64,000 bases of DNA from Herminiimonas sp. (GTDB taxonomy: Bacteria > Pseudomonadota > Gammaproteobacteria > Burkholderiales > Burkholderiaceae_D): NCBI GenBank assembly GCA_028292265.1, contig JAQGMR010000069.1, positions 1 to 64,000 on the forward strand, in the 5' to 3' direction. This document shows, piece after piece, positions 55,629-64,000 of this stretch (position 1 is its first letter; each line of letters opens with the position of its first letter). Both the position numbers and the translations under genes were made by a program. A model generated the notes under the pieces. That model searched no databases and was not told where the DNA came from. It saw nothing but the letters and a program-made list of their open reading frames with translations.

Positions 55629-56684
55629 TTGAAGACCTACAAGATTGCAGCCATTCCCGGAGATGGCATTGGCCCCGAAGTGATTGCGGCGGGCCTTGAA
55701 GCCCTGGAAGTGCTTGCGAAAAGTGACGGCGGCTTTCGTTTCGACGTTGAGCATTTTCCGTGGAGCTCGGACTACTACCTCAAGAACGGTTTCTACATTC
55801 CAGAAGGCGGGCTCGAAAAACTGAAGACTTTTGACGCCATCTTCTTCGGCGCGGTCGGTAGCCAGGAAGTGCCAGACCATGTGTCCCTCTGGGGCCTGCG
55901 CCTGCCGATCGCGCAGGGATTTGACCAGTATGCCAATGTGCGGCCTGCGCGCGTGCTGCCTGGCGTGACCAGCCCACTGACCGGCGGGCAGGAGATCGAC
56001 TGGGTCATCATTCGCGAGAACTCCGAAGGGGAATACGCCGGCAACGGCGGCCGCACCCATCGCGGTCTGCCAATTGAAACGGCGACGGAAACCTCGGTCT
56101 TCACCCGCGCGGGCGTCGAGCGCATCCACCGCTTCTCGTTCGAACTGGCCAGGACGCGTCCGGCAAAACACCTGACTCTCGTTACGAAATCGAATGCACA
56201 ACGCTTCGGCATGGTGATGTGGGACGAGATTTTCTTTGAAGTCGCGAAGGACTATCCGGACGTGCGCACCGACCGCGAACTGGTCGACGCGATGACCACC
56301 CGCATGGTGTTGAAACCGCAGACGATCGACACCATCGTGGCGACCAACCTGCATGCGGATATCCTTTCCGACCTGGCCGCGGCGCTCTCCGGCAGCCTGG
56401 GTATCGCGCCCACCGCCAACCTGAATCCCGAGCGCCAGTTTCCATCCATGTTCGAGCCGATCCACGGCTCTGCGTTCGACATCACCGGCAAGGGCGTCGC
56501 CAACCCGATCGCCACGTTCTGGACCGCCTCGATGATGCTGGAACACCTGGGCCAACCGGCCGCCGCCGCGCGCATGATGAAAGCGATCGAGACTGTCACC
56601 GCGACCAAACTGCATACGCCGGACCTGGGTGGCAAGGCGACTACGGCCCAGGTGACGAAGGCGGTTTGCGAGCAGTTGAAGTAA
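55629..56684 (+). CDS. Tartrate/D-malate dehydrogenase (TtuC/DmlA family)
   Basis: A 351-residue beta-decarboxylating dehydrogenase of the isopropylmalate/tartrate group. IPGDGIGPEVIAAG starts the fold, and WSSDYYLKNGFYIPEG, DWVIIRENSEGEYAGNGG, LVTKSNAQRFGMVMWDEIF and EPIHGSAFDITGKGVANP are conserved. TtuC acts on tartrate, meso-tartrate and D-malate with NAD. AGGAGA stands six bases before the TTG start at 55629. It is the last gene of the Bug-esterase-dehydrogenase group. Confidence 0.93.
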   Translation: MKTYKIAAIPGDGIGPEVIAAGLEALEVLAKSDGGFRFDVEHFPWSSDYYLKNGFYIPEGGLEKLKTFDAIFFGAVGSQEVPDHVSLWGLRLPIAQGFDQYANVRPARVLPGVTSPLTGGQEIDWVIIRENSEGEYAGNGGRTHRGLPIETATETSVFTRAGVERIHRFSFELARTRPAKHLTLVTKSNAQRFGMVMWDEIFFEVAKDYPDVRTDRELVDAMTTRMVLKPQTIDTIVATNLHADILSDLAAALSGSLGIAPTANLNPERQFPSMFEPIHGSAFDITGKGVANPIATFWTASMMLEHLGQPAAAARMMKAIETVTATKLHTPDLGGKATTAQVTKAVCEQLK

Positions 56685-56765
56685 GGGGGATCTGGCAGCG
56701 TGAGTAGCTTGCGCTGTCTCCTCCCGGGTAATTAACCACGCTTTTCGGGCGCGGAGCTGGAATAT

Positions 56766-56793
56766 GTCCGAAATTTGTAGTGAAACTTCGGAC
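56766..56793. repeat. Inverted repeat in a 284-bp intergenic region
   Basis: GTCCGAAATTT, loop GTAGTG, AAACTTCGGAC: 10 of 11 arm bases pair. No T tract follows, so it is not an obvious terminator. It lies between the dehydrogenase (ends 56684) and the acyltransferase gene (56969). It may be an operator or an RNA hairpin. Confidence 0.45.
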
Positions 56794-56968
56794 GCTTTGG
56801 AGGCCATTCAACGTCGTGGTACCAACCGACTCACCAAGCATTACCCGAGCCTATGGATCAATCTCGGGCCGAGGCATCAAGACCCCCGACGGAGGCTGCA
56901 CGATGCTTGACGGACATCAGTTTGCCCTGTGGCATCTGACGTACGCTTGACTCCTTAGCTGGGCAGCC

Positions 56969-58144
56969 TTGGCCCGGCGCACTACGGAGTCAGGCACCTT
57001 GGAAACCTCACCCTTGCAGATCAACCGCGGTAGCGGTAGCGCGGCCCAACTGCAACAGAAAGCGCCGGCTGCTTCGGTCGATCGCAACGAACTGCAGGTC
57101 ACCCTGCACACTGACGGATTACCGCCCGGCGCAGCCACCGAGATGGACTGGCTGTACCAGAACCTGTTTTCGTCTTCGGCGATGTTCCGTACGCACGGGC
57201 CTGCCAGCGGTGTCCAGACCTACGTGGTGCGACGAGGCGGCCATGCCGTTACCATCCTGGCATTTCGAATCGACGGGGTGCGCGTGCATGTCATGAACGA
57301 GCAAATTTCCCTAAGTGGCGAAGAGATTGAGCGCTTCGCGGAATTTGTCTTCCAAAAGTTTTCTCAGATCCGCAGCATCGTTTTCAAGGCGGTCCAGACC
57401 TTGCGCACGGAATTCACTTTCCCGCACCAGCGCTATGGCTTTACCAACGACATCGTTCTCACACTGCCTACGACCTCGGAAGCGTATCTCGACAGCCTCG
57501 GGAAATCGACGCGCGACAATATCAAGCGCTACCTCAAGTTGTGCAAGCGGGATTTTCCAACCTTCAGCTTTGAATCGGTGGATGGCTGGAATACGCCGGA
57601 AGAAAGCTTGCGCGCCATCGTCGCCTTCAACCACGAGCGCATGGCGGGCAAGAGCAAGGTGTCCGGCCTGACCGACGCCGAATCGGCGCGCTTGATCGCG
57701 CTGGCGAGAACCTGCGGGCTGGTCTCGACGGTGCGCATCGACGGTCGGATTTGTGCCGGCACCATCTGCTACCGCGTCGGCGACAATTTCTTCATGCGGG
57801 TAATCGCGCATGACTCCTGCTATGACACGCATCGGCTCGGCCTTCTGTGCTGCTATTTGACCATCTGCGAATGCATCCGCCGCAATGCTCGCCACTATCA
57901 TTTTCTGTGGGGCCGCGAAGAATACAAGTACCGCTTGCTAGGACAGCAGCGCGACTTCGACACGATTACGCTGTACCGCTCGCGCGTGGCATACCTGCGC
58001 GATGGCGTGGCGGTCGCGAAAAAGGGGCTCCGGGCGCGTGTCGCGGCTGCGAAACTGTGGCTGCTGGACCCGGCCAACGAGGGCAGGGCGGCAGCGCGGT
58101 TTGCGCGCATGGCGAAGGAAAGGCTGCGCGGCCGGAAGGGTTGA
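56969..58144 (+). CDS. BioF2-like/CelD GNAT-fold acyltransferase
   Basis: A protein of up to 391 residues. The core resembles the FemAB-like BioF2 acetyltransferases of polysaccharide loci: SEAYLDSLGKSTRDNIKRYLKLCKRDF, GRICAGTICYRVGDNFFMRVIAHD, and HFLWGREEYKYRLLGQQ. No transmembrane helix is present. The 5' end is uncertain: TTG at 56969 gives 391 residues, TTG at 56999 is possible, and the first ATG is at 57143, inside the conserved part. No polysaccharide genes adjoin it. Confidence 0.83.
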   Translation: MARRTTESGTLETSPLQINRGSGSAAQLQQKAPAASVDRNELQVTLHTDGLPPGAATEMDWLYQNLFSSSAMFRTHGPASGVQTYVVRRGGHAVTILAFRIDGVRVHVMNEQISLSGEEIERFAEFVFQKFSQIRSIVFKAVQTLRTEFTFPHQRYGFTNDIVLTLPTTSEAYLDSLGKSTRDNIKRYLKLCKRDFPTFSFESVDGWNTPEESLRAIVAFNHERMAGKSKVSGLTDAESARLIALARTCGLVSTVRIDGRICAGTICYRVGDNFFMRVIAHDSCYDTHRLGLLCCYLTICECIRRNARHYHFLWGREEYKYRLLGQQRDFDTITLYRSRVAYLRDGVAVAKKGLRARVAAAKLWLLDPANEGRAAARFARMAKERLRGRKG

Positions 58145-58184
58145 AGGAGGCGTGGCTGACGTGGTTCTGAATGTATTGCCAACT

Positions 58185-58210
58185 TAAGGGCTTCCTCCTT
58201 CACGCCCTTA
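58185..58210. repeat. Inverted repeat between convergent genes
   Basis: TAAGGGC, a 12-base loop, GCCCTTA: a perfect 7-bp dyad in the 133-bp gap between the convergent acyltransferase and ankyrin genes. It has no T tract, so any terminator role is uncertain. Confidence 0.3.
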
Positions 58211-58277
58211 CCCGACATGACCCGCTACGGTGAACCCATCCGCCCGCTTGCAGGCAGAGGCCTGCGTCGCCGACCGC

Positions 58278-61200
58278 CTACTGCAACGCAAGAAGCTTGG
58301 TGAGCGCGGCATGCTCGCCAATAACCGCATAATCAAGCGGCGTCCTCCCATCCATGTCGGCCTGTTGCGCCAATGCCGGTAACCTCGCAAGCAAATGCCG
58401 GGCGATCTTTTCGTTGCCTTCCGCATTGCAGTTCATCGCGGCAAGCGTTAGCGCATTCTCGCCGCGTGGATTGGTCCATGAAAGTTGTGCGTCATTCATC
58501 ACGGATATGAGCAGGCATACGCTTTCAACGCTATGGACGAGTCGTACCGGGTGGCGGATCGCTGCCAGCAGTGGTGTGTTCCCTCCGGCATCGGCATCCA
58601 GCAATCTGCCGCCCTGGTGCTCGACAAGCAGGCGAAAGGTTTCTGGATGAAGATTGGCCGCATTGATTAGCGGGTTGAATCGGCGGATCGCCAATTCCAA
58701 TACTGCGCCGTCCTGATATGCAACCAGAGCGGCACACATTTCGTGATGGCGCACGATCAGTGCAAGTTCCAGCGCTTGCACACATTGCAACAACACGTTT
58801 TCGTCAGGCGCAGGATTTGCGATCAGGAACTTCGCTAGTGTCGATATATCGTTGCCGAGCGCAAGAGAAACCGGTCCGCCCGCCGGATGTGATACCTGTT
58901 GTACGGGAGAAGACGCCGCGATGCCCTTGGCTTTGTGATCCGGAGGCAGGACTGATTCGATGTCCGCCAAGCTTTCGCTCGACTGCAGCATGCTACGTCG
59001 GTTGACTGCCGGTGAGGCTTCGGGATTGGATTCGAGGAGCCCGTACATCTGCAGCGAAATTGACACTTTATGAAACTGCCTTGCCTTCGCGCGGGAGAAG
59101 GTCTTCCACTCTGCACGGCGCTCTACGGGTTGCCCTTCCAATGCGGCATCGAGGAATACTTCGAGCGCCTGAATTATTTCCGGCTCCTCAAAGGCGATGC
59201 TATCCAACACCGTATTCAGGAATGCACCGGGGGCGTCGGCCAGCCTGTGGCGTTTCTGCTCCATGAGCCACGCCACGACATCCGGGTGGCCCTGGGTAAT
59301 GGCGTAAAAGATGGCCGCGCGCCCGGATTTGTCTTGCGTGTCCTTGAGATTCAGAAGATGCGGATTCGATGTCGCCAACTCCTGGAGTCGTTCAAGTGGA
59401 TCTGGCTCGTTCTTGAGGAGATCGAACCACTTCTTTTGCGGCGTTATCCTGGGCGCCTTTTCTTTCTGTTTTGGGACGGCATTATTCTTGTTCGTGGCGC
59501 TTACGGTGGTGTTGGCACCGTCGTCCGCCCTGGCGTCTGTAGTGGCGCTCACCGAGGTGATAGTAGTGGCGACCAATGGGGTGCTTTGTGGCGTGGCCGT
59601 GGCGATGGCCGTCGCGGCCCCGCTGTGCGCATTGCGGGCTTCACTTCCAGTTTGCTTCTTCCCGGAAGACGCGGTGCGGCCAGCCATGGCCGGCGAGCGA
59701 CTTGTCTGGGATTGACCTCGTTGCTTGCTGCCGCGCGACACGAGGCTGGGCGCGGTCGCGAGAAGCGTGGCGGGGGAGGAGGATGCCGTGGGCAGTCCGG
59801 TGGCATGTGAGGTCTGGTCCGGCCTCGGCTTTCCCGGCGACGTAGCGGTCACACCGTCGATCGACGGTTTGCCTTTCTCTGGTGCGGCGGTGGCGTTCGT
59901 AGAAGCCGCGGACGACACCGCCGCAGTGGTCGTTGCCGCCGTTGCCTCCGTTGGATTCGTTTTTCTTTTTGTCCTTGTTTTCTTTTTTGCCTTTGCGGTC
60001 GTCGGGGCCTCGGTTGGCCGGTCCGGAACGATGGTGGTAAAACCGGGCCTTGGCTGCGGTATTGCAGGGCTGGCTGGCGCCGCGGATGCCGGGCCGTCCA
60101 CCGGCGGCGCGACGGCAGGTGGTGGCGACGGCAATGGCGGCAAGGGCTCGACTATTTCTCGAATTGCGCCGAGCCTGCTCACGGCGCGGTGAAGGATGCC
60201 TTCGGCATTAGCGCCATCCGGATCGAAGTATTCGCCAAGCAGGGCCGGGAGCGCCTCCCTTATGTCGCCGATGCCCAGAATTTGTTCGTTAAGCATGATT
60301 TCCATGGCCCGTAGCGCGTTTCCACGGGACTGTTTGCTCCATTGCGTGTGATTGATTTGCGCCGCCACATCCATGAGCGCGCGCATCAGTGCCAGGGCAC
60401 CCATGGGCAGGCTCAGCTTGCGGGCCGCGAAATAAGCGAGGCCGGCAAGCAATCCGCCTAGCGCCTCCGGTCGAACGAAGCTTGCGGCGCGCAACGTGAC
60501 AGCATTCGCTATCAGATTTGAAGCAGCAACGATGACTTCGTTCTGCATGGTGCTTGGCTCAATCGGCTTTCCCGTCACCGGCACCGGCAGGCATTTGTCG
60601 AGCGCCTTCACGAAGCTCAGCAAGTTGGCTGTCGTGTGGGCATTGCACTTGGCAGGCGCCTTTGCAATCGCAAGCACCGACTTGCAGGCCGCCGCAAAGC
60701 GCGTCTCGGGTATCGCAGCGAGATCTGCATATCCTGCCAGCTTTGTGTCAATCAGCGTGCGCAGGAAATTGCTGCAGTTGCCCGGGGTGCGTCCGCCGTC
60801 AGACGCCATCTCGGCCGGCGGAATCATTGCCACCAGCTTCAGCAGCCGCGGAACTATCGCGGACAGCTGCGGATCGGCGTCTGAAAACAAACCGGCGTCC
60901 AGGCAGTCTTTCACCATGTTTGTCATGCTAACGACCGCGACGACCTCCATCGGGATCGCCTCGAGCCGATCGAGGAAAGCATCGGCGCAGAGGTTCAATG
61001 CAAGACGCTTCAGGTTTTCGTATCCGGCCCGCTCAGGACCCAAAAGCTTGAAGCGGTAAATCGGATAGACCTGGACCGCACACTTGCCGATCTGGTGCGG
61101 GTCCTTGTTGCGAGTCGTGCCAGTTGGCGTCGTAGTGCCGGGGCTTGTGATCGATTTGCCTTGGGTCGCAATGGCTTCAACGTTTGGCGCCGACCACTCC

Positions 61201-61937
61201 AGGAGCGCCTGCACAAATCCGGGGGCAAACGCCTTGATATTGGCGCTCGCCGTAATCAGGCCCGATTTCATCGCGCGACTGAGCCAGTTCATGATGTCGA
61301 GCCACACGCTCGCCGAGTCGGCCGTTTCCCGCAGATTTTTTGCAATGGCCAACCGCATCAAGCTGTCGGTAATGCCTTGCAATGGCGGATGGACTTCTTT
61401 CAACTGGTCGTTCGTAAATATCAGCCCGCACAACGGATTGGCGCAGGTGGCGAGACCGAGGAAGATGGTGCGCAATTCCTCCACCGACCAGGCGGCGGCG
61501 TTAACGGCGCTGGATTTTTCGCGTGGGTTGAGGGCCTGGTTTAGCTGGCCCAAGAAAAGCGTCAATGCGTTGGTGAGTCGGGACAGTTCAGGCGCGTTAC
61601 GGTGCTGTCGAATCAGCTCTGGCAAGGCCCCAGTTTTCTCGGCGGTTTTCATCGATGCAAAAAAGTGCACAACATCGCTGTGAACCAGAGATTCAGAGTC
61701 AATGAGCTCGTCCAGTAGTCCTCGGAGCGTTTGCAGGGTATTGAGGTGATGCCGCGAGATCGGTGAGCGGTTGGGCGTGGCGCGAACGCCATCATCCAGG
61801 CCAGAGCGGGTTGTTGCGTTAAGCCGTGGCTGGCCAGATGCCGCGGAAGCTTCCTGTGGTTCGACAAGGGTGTCGCCGGCAGATTGACGGACAGGCGCAG
61901 AGCGGATAACTGTGCGGGCAGCGTTCGGGGTGGTCAT
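58278..61937 (-). CDS. Large helical-repeat, low-complexity and ankyrin-repeat protein
   Basis: A 1219-residue soluble protein in three parts. Residues ~50-590 are alpha-helical and solenoid-like, with repeated short helical blocks (NLLSFVKALDKC, SFVRPEALGGLLAGLAYFAA). Residues ~600-850 are a Pro/Thr/Ala/Ser/Lys-rich disordered linker. Residues ~870-1219 hold several ankyrin-like repeats (GRAAIFYAITQGHPDVVAWLM; GNTPLLAAIRH; GRTPLDYAVIGEHAALTKLLA). No signal peptide is visible. The layout resembles type III effectors of plant-associated betaproteobacteria; this is inference only. ATG 61937 is chosen; 62021 and 62048 are possible, and no clear ribosome-binding site marks any of them. Confidence 0.82.
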   Translation of the reverse strand: MTTPNAARTVIRSAPVRQSAGDTLVEPQEASAASGQPRLNATTRSGLDDGVRATPNRSPISRHHLNTLQTLRGLLDELIDSESLVHSDVVHFFASMKTAEKTGALPELIRQHRNAPELSRLTNALTLFLGQLNQALNPREKSSAVNAAAWSVEELRTIFLGLATCANPLCGLIFTNDQLKEVHPPLQGITDSLMRLAIAKNLRETADSASVWLDIMNWLSRAMKSGLITASANIKAFAPGFVQALLEWSAPNVEAIATQGKSITSPGTTTPTGTTRNKDPHQIGKCAVQVYPIYRFKLLGPERAGYENLKRLALNLCADAFLDRLEAIPMEVVAVVSMTNMVKDCLDAGLFSDADPQLSAIVPRLLKLVAMIPPAEMASDGGRTPGNCSNFLRTLIDTKLAGYADLAAIPETRFAAACKSVLAIAKAPAKCNAHTTANLLSFVKALDKCLPVPVTGKPIEPSTMQNEVIVAASNLIANAVTLRAASFVRPEALGGLLAGLAYFAARKLSLPMGALALMRALMDVAAQINHTQWSKQSRGNALRAMEIMLNEQILGIGDIREALPALLGEYFDPDGANAEGILHRAVSRLGAIREIVEPLPPLPSPPPAVAPPVDGPASAAPASPAIPQPRPGFTTIVPDRPTEAPTTAKAKKKTRTKRKTNPTEATAATTTAAVSSAASTNATAAPEKGKPSIDGVTATSPGKPRPDQTSHATGLPTASSSPATLLATAPSLVSRGSKQRGQSQTSRSPAMAGRTASSGKKQTGSEARNAHSGAATAIATATPQSTPLVATTITSVSATTDARADDGANTTVSATNKNNAVPKQKEKAPRITPQKKWFDLLKNEPDPLERLQELATSNPHLLNLKDTQDKSGRAAIFYAITQGHPDVVAWLMEQKRHRLADAPGAFLNTVLDSIAFEEPEIIQALEVFLDAALEGQPVERRAEWKTFSRAKARQFHKVSISLQMYGLLESNPEASPAVNRRSMLQSSESLADIESVLPPDHKAKGIAASSPVQQVSHPAGGPVSLALGNDISTLAKFLIANPAPDENVLLQCVQALELALIVRHHEMCAALVAYQDGAVLELAIRRFNPLINAANLHPETFRLLVEHQGGRLLDADAGGNTPLLAAIRHPVRLVHSVESVCLLISVMNDAQLSWTNPRGENALTLAAMNCNAEGNEKIARHLLARLPALAQQADMDGRTPLDYAVIGEHAALTKLLALQ

Positions 61938-62309
61938 GTTGGCGGCGGTTGCGGCGATGAAGAGAGGGAAGAGGCGTATTGGACATTGTGGGTGACGCAA
62001 ACGCGCCGATTGTTCCGCCATTGAATGTGCTTGTGCACATCGCTCCATTCCTGCTTTGAAACACGTGTAGCCAATGTTGCGGTTACCGGGTGCAGGATCA
62101 CAGACGCCGGAGTTCATGTTCCCCGATGGTCTTCGTGCTCGCCTATGGGCCAACTTCGACCATCCACAAAATTTATTTCACGTAATCGCTAAACTTTTTT
62201 CGAAACCTTTGGATAACTTGAAAGGGTGTCAGCGACGTGCCGTTCGTTATAAATCGGCGCGTCGCTGACCGGACCAACCAGTTCAATACTTTCCAGGGTG
62301 GGCGCGAAG
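61938..62309. other. AT-rich divergent intergenic region
   Basis: 372 bp between the divergent ankyrin and Rhs genes. The part from about 62160 to 62260 is clearly more AT-rich than its surroundings and contains a 15-bp inverted repeat. Both promoters must lie here. In-frame upstream ATGs of the ankyrin gene (62021, 62048) fall inside it. Base composition like this often marks acquired DNA. Confidence 0.5.
62228..62269. promoter_or_regulatory. 15-bp inverted repeat around an AT-rich core, candidate operator
   Basis: Left arm GTCAGCGACGTGCCG (62228-62242) and right arm CGGCGCGTCGCTGAC (62255-62269) pair at 14 of 15 positions. The 12-base centre TTCGTTATAAAT contains TATAAA, which resembles a -10 element. 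The dyad is 40 bp upstream of the Rhs start. It could be an operator covering the promoter, or a stem-loop in the mRNA leader. Confidence 0.5.
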
Positions 62310-64000
62310 ATGGTGGCAATTGTCAGTGGCAGCAATGCGGGTCTCGATCTCACTTCTTTCACCTCCCTGGGCAGGCAAGGACCGGGAGGCGTCGCCACCG
62401 AGGGGCGCAATGGCGAGCGCGCCTACGTCAATGTCGCTAGCGGCAATCTGGTGGTGCAGGATGTTGATGACCGGTTGGTCGGGCACGGGCTTGCGGTCAC
62501 GGCGCTGCGCACCTACAACAGCCAGGGGCAATACAGCGACGACAATGGCGACAACTGGACCGCAGGCATCGTGCGCAAGCAGATCGATGGGAACGGGCCG
62601 CTGAACAAGTCTGGGAGCACGGTCCTGCGCACTGAGCAGGATGGCGGCCAGCAGCTTTTTGTCTTCGACGCCGCGCGCGGCGCTTATCTCAACACCGATG
62701 GTGGCGGCGCCTACGACACGGTCGTGTTTGACAAGAGCAGCAAACGATTCATCTGGACCGACGGCACGAGCGGTGCAAGCGAAGAGTACGAGTCCAACGG
62801 CCTGCGCCGGCTCTTGAGCAGCACCGACCCAAGCGGCAACACGCTTACCTACACCTATTACGGCCCGGGCAGCGGCCTGCCGCACCTGCTGGCCCGGATC
62901 GATGACGCCAGCGGCCAGACCACATGGTTCGACTACAGCGCGTTTCAGCAGCTGCAGCAGGTGCGCACCGTCAGCCATGACCCTGATACCGGCGCACTGC
63001 AAACGCAGACGCGCGTGCACTACGCGTATGACTCCGGTGGCCGCCTGGCGACGGTCACGGTGGACCTGTCGCCGCAAGACAATGCGGTTGGCGACGGTCG
63101 TGTCTATGAAACCCGCTACACCTATGTCGGCAAATCGACCACGGTCGCCTCGATCGCGCAGACCGATGGCACGAAACTGTCATTCACTTGGGTCGTGGCC
63201 GGCGGCATGGAGCGCGTCGCCAGCGTGACCGATGGCGCGGGTCAAGTTACGTCGTTTGCCTATGACACCACTAGCCGCCGCACCACCGTGACGGACCCAC
63301 TCAATCTGAGAACCCTGTACGACTACGACGCGCAAGGCCAGTTGGTGAAAGTGACTGGTCCAGCGGTGAATGGTGCCAGCCAGGTCAACAGCTATGCGTA
63401 CAACAGTCGTGGTGACGTGATCCGCACGGTCGATGGCGAAGGCCACGCGACTGACATGCAGTACGACGCGAATGGCAACCAGGTACTGCAACGCGATAGC
63501 GCGGGCAATACCGTTCAGCGCACCTATGACGCGCGCAACCAGTTACTGACTGAAACCGTTTATGTGACGCCGGACCCGGATGCCAACGGTCCGGCTCAAC
63601 CGGCCCAGCCGTTGACGACGCGGAACGTGTACGACAGTGGCGGTCGAAATCTGCTCCGTTTCGTCGTCACCGCGGACGGCCGCGTGACGGAATATCGTTA
63701 CAGCGGCACGGGCGAGCGCATTGCCAGCCTGCGCTACAGCGGCGCGTTCTATAACGTCACCCTGCTGGACCGGAGCACGGCGCCGAGTGAAGCGCAAATG
63801 CAGAAGTGGGGCGCCGGTGTCGATGCCTCGCAGGTCGAACGCACCGACATGCGCTATGACTATCGCGGCCAGCTACAGCAGAGCACGACCTTTGCGAAGG
63901 TGGACACGCTCGGACGTGGCATTGCGGACGGCACGGAATCGACCACCCGTTTCGTGTACGACCAGGCCGGCCTGTTACTTAAAACCGTCTCGCCCAATCA
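62310..64000 (+). CDS. Rhs/YD-repeat protein, N-terminal part (runs off the window)
   Basis: Open from ATG 62310 to the window end, 563 residues so far and no stop. After an N-terminal NVASGNLVVQD segment like that of Rhs/DUF6531 proteins, YD-repeat units appear: YAYDSGGRLATVT, FAYDTTSRRTTVTDPL, LYDYDAQGQLVKVTG, SYAYNSRGDVIRTVDG and MQYDANGNQVLQRDSAGNT. These build the beta cocoon that encloses a C-terminal toxin in Rhs and Tc toxins, but the toxin end lies outside. No signal peptide is seen. Confidence 0.9.
   Translation, partial: MVAIVSGSNAGLDLTSFTSLGRQGPGGVATEGRNGERAYVNVASGNLVVQDVDDRLVGHGLAVTALRTYNSQGQYSDDNGDNWTAGIVRKQIDGNGPLNKSGSTVLRTEQDGGQQLFVFDAARGAYLNTDGGGAYDTVVFDKSSKRFIWTDGTSGASEEYESNGLRRLLSSTDPSGNTLTYTYYGPGSGLPHLLARIDDASGQTTWFDYSAFQQLQQVRTVSHDPDTGALQTQTRVHYAYDSGGRLATVTVDLSPQDNAVGDGRVYETRYTYVGKSTTVASIAQTDGTKLSFTWVVAGGMERVASVTDGAGQVTSFAYDTTSRRTTVTDPLNLRTLYDYDAQGQLVKVTGPAVNGASQVNSYAYNSRGDVIRTVDGEGHATDMQYDANGNQVLQRDSAGNTVQRTYDARNQLLTETVYVTPDPDANGPAQPAQPLTTRNVYDSGGRNLLRFVVTADGRVTEYRYSGTGERIASLRYSGAFYNVTLLDRSTAPSEAQMQKWGAGVDASQVERTDMRYDYRGQLQQSTTFAKVDTLGRGIADGTESTTRFVYDQAGLLLKTVSPN

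Noticed and set aside
55500..56807. 435-codon minus-strand frame opposite the tartrate/malate dehydrogenase
   Set aside because: It is a shadow of a well-conserved dehydrogenase and has no motifs of its own.
62128..62156. Possible Hrp/PIP-type box (two TTCG units) upstream of the Rhs gene
   Set aside because: The spacing (19 bases) does not match the known TTCG-N16-TTCG or TTCGC-N15-TTCGC patterns, and the orientation does not face the effector-like gene.

Overview
The window looks like a chromosomal segment of a high-GC betaproteobacterium, most probably Burkholderiales and perhaps Oxalobacteraceae. This is an inference from gene content: two orphan Bug-type solute-binding proteins, Cds6-type L,D-transpeptidase proteins, the mltG-tmk-holB-pilZ-tatD cluster, HiPIP, DUF4936 and CsbD-like proteins. 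No rRNA, tRNA, CRISPR array or intact insertion sequence was recognised. Both ends cut through genes: a thiolase at the left and an Rhs/YD-repeat protein at the right.

Layout. 1-7567 (+): an acyl-CoA/lipid catabolism run (thiolase, acyl-CoA dehydrogenase, two SDRs, PaaI-type thioesterase, MDR reductase, GST-like protein, epoxide-hydrolase-like enzyme). 7706-10298: a TPR lipid-envelope type protein and an L,D-transpeptidase that share a C-terminal domain. 10385-13780: thioesterase, GNAT, a probable broken minus-strand gene with its own terminator, then the NRDE/DUF4936/YgfZ operon. 14048-18908: mltG, tmk, holB, pilZ, tatD and a periplasmic ankyrin protein. 18951-21736: a fused osmolyte-type ABC permease/binding protein and a Gly/Ser/Ala-rich secreted protein. 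21904-25781: a Tat-exported GMC dehydrogenase complex with a di-haem cytochrome c and a HiPIP. 25935-32990: RsuA, two small stress-type proteins, a GST, PpnN and a PAS-GGDEF-EAL protein.

33066-40490 is rich in lipid-related enzymes: a PLD-VTT fusion overlapping an EEP-family protein, TesB, pirin, and on the minus strand a phosphoesterase, lipid kinase and PAP2 phosphatase. 40675-45162 is a signalling operon: a CMD-like/histidine-kinase/receiver protein whose ATP-binding domain looks dead, a YfiR protein, and an intact hybrid kinase. 45390-49591 holds a 58-residue double zinc-knuckle protein and a LysR-controlled cluster of CMD, monooxygenase, SDR and aldo/keto reductase. The CMD gene ends inside a 96-bp copy of the 3' end of another aldo/keto reductase gene 4.4 kb away, so its C-terminus appears chimeric. 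50035-56684 holds that aldo/keto reductase, two Bug proteins, Cho nuclease, an HSL-type esterase and a tartrate/malate dehydrogenase. 56969-64000 looks accessory: a BioF2-type acyltransferase, a 1219-residue helical/low-complexity/ankyrin protein, and a divergent Rhs-type protein behind an AT-rich intergenic region with a 15-bp inverted repeat.

The most unusual items are the kinase-dead CMD-like sensor at 40675, the chimeric CMD gene with its duplicated aldo/keto reductase tail, the large effector-like ankyrin protein beside the Rhs gene, and the probable broken gene at 11273-11577. All functions are read from sequence motifs only; no database search was run.
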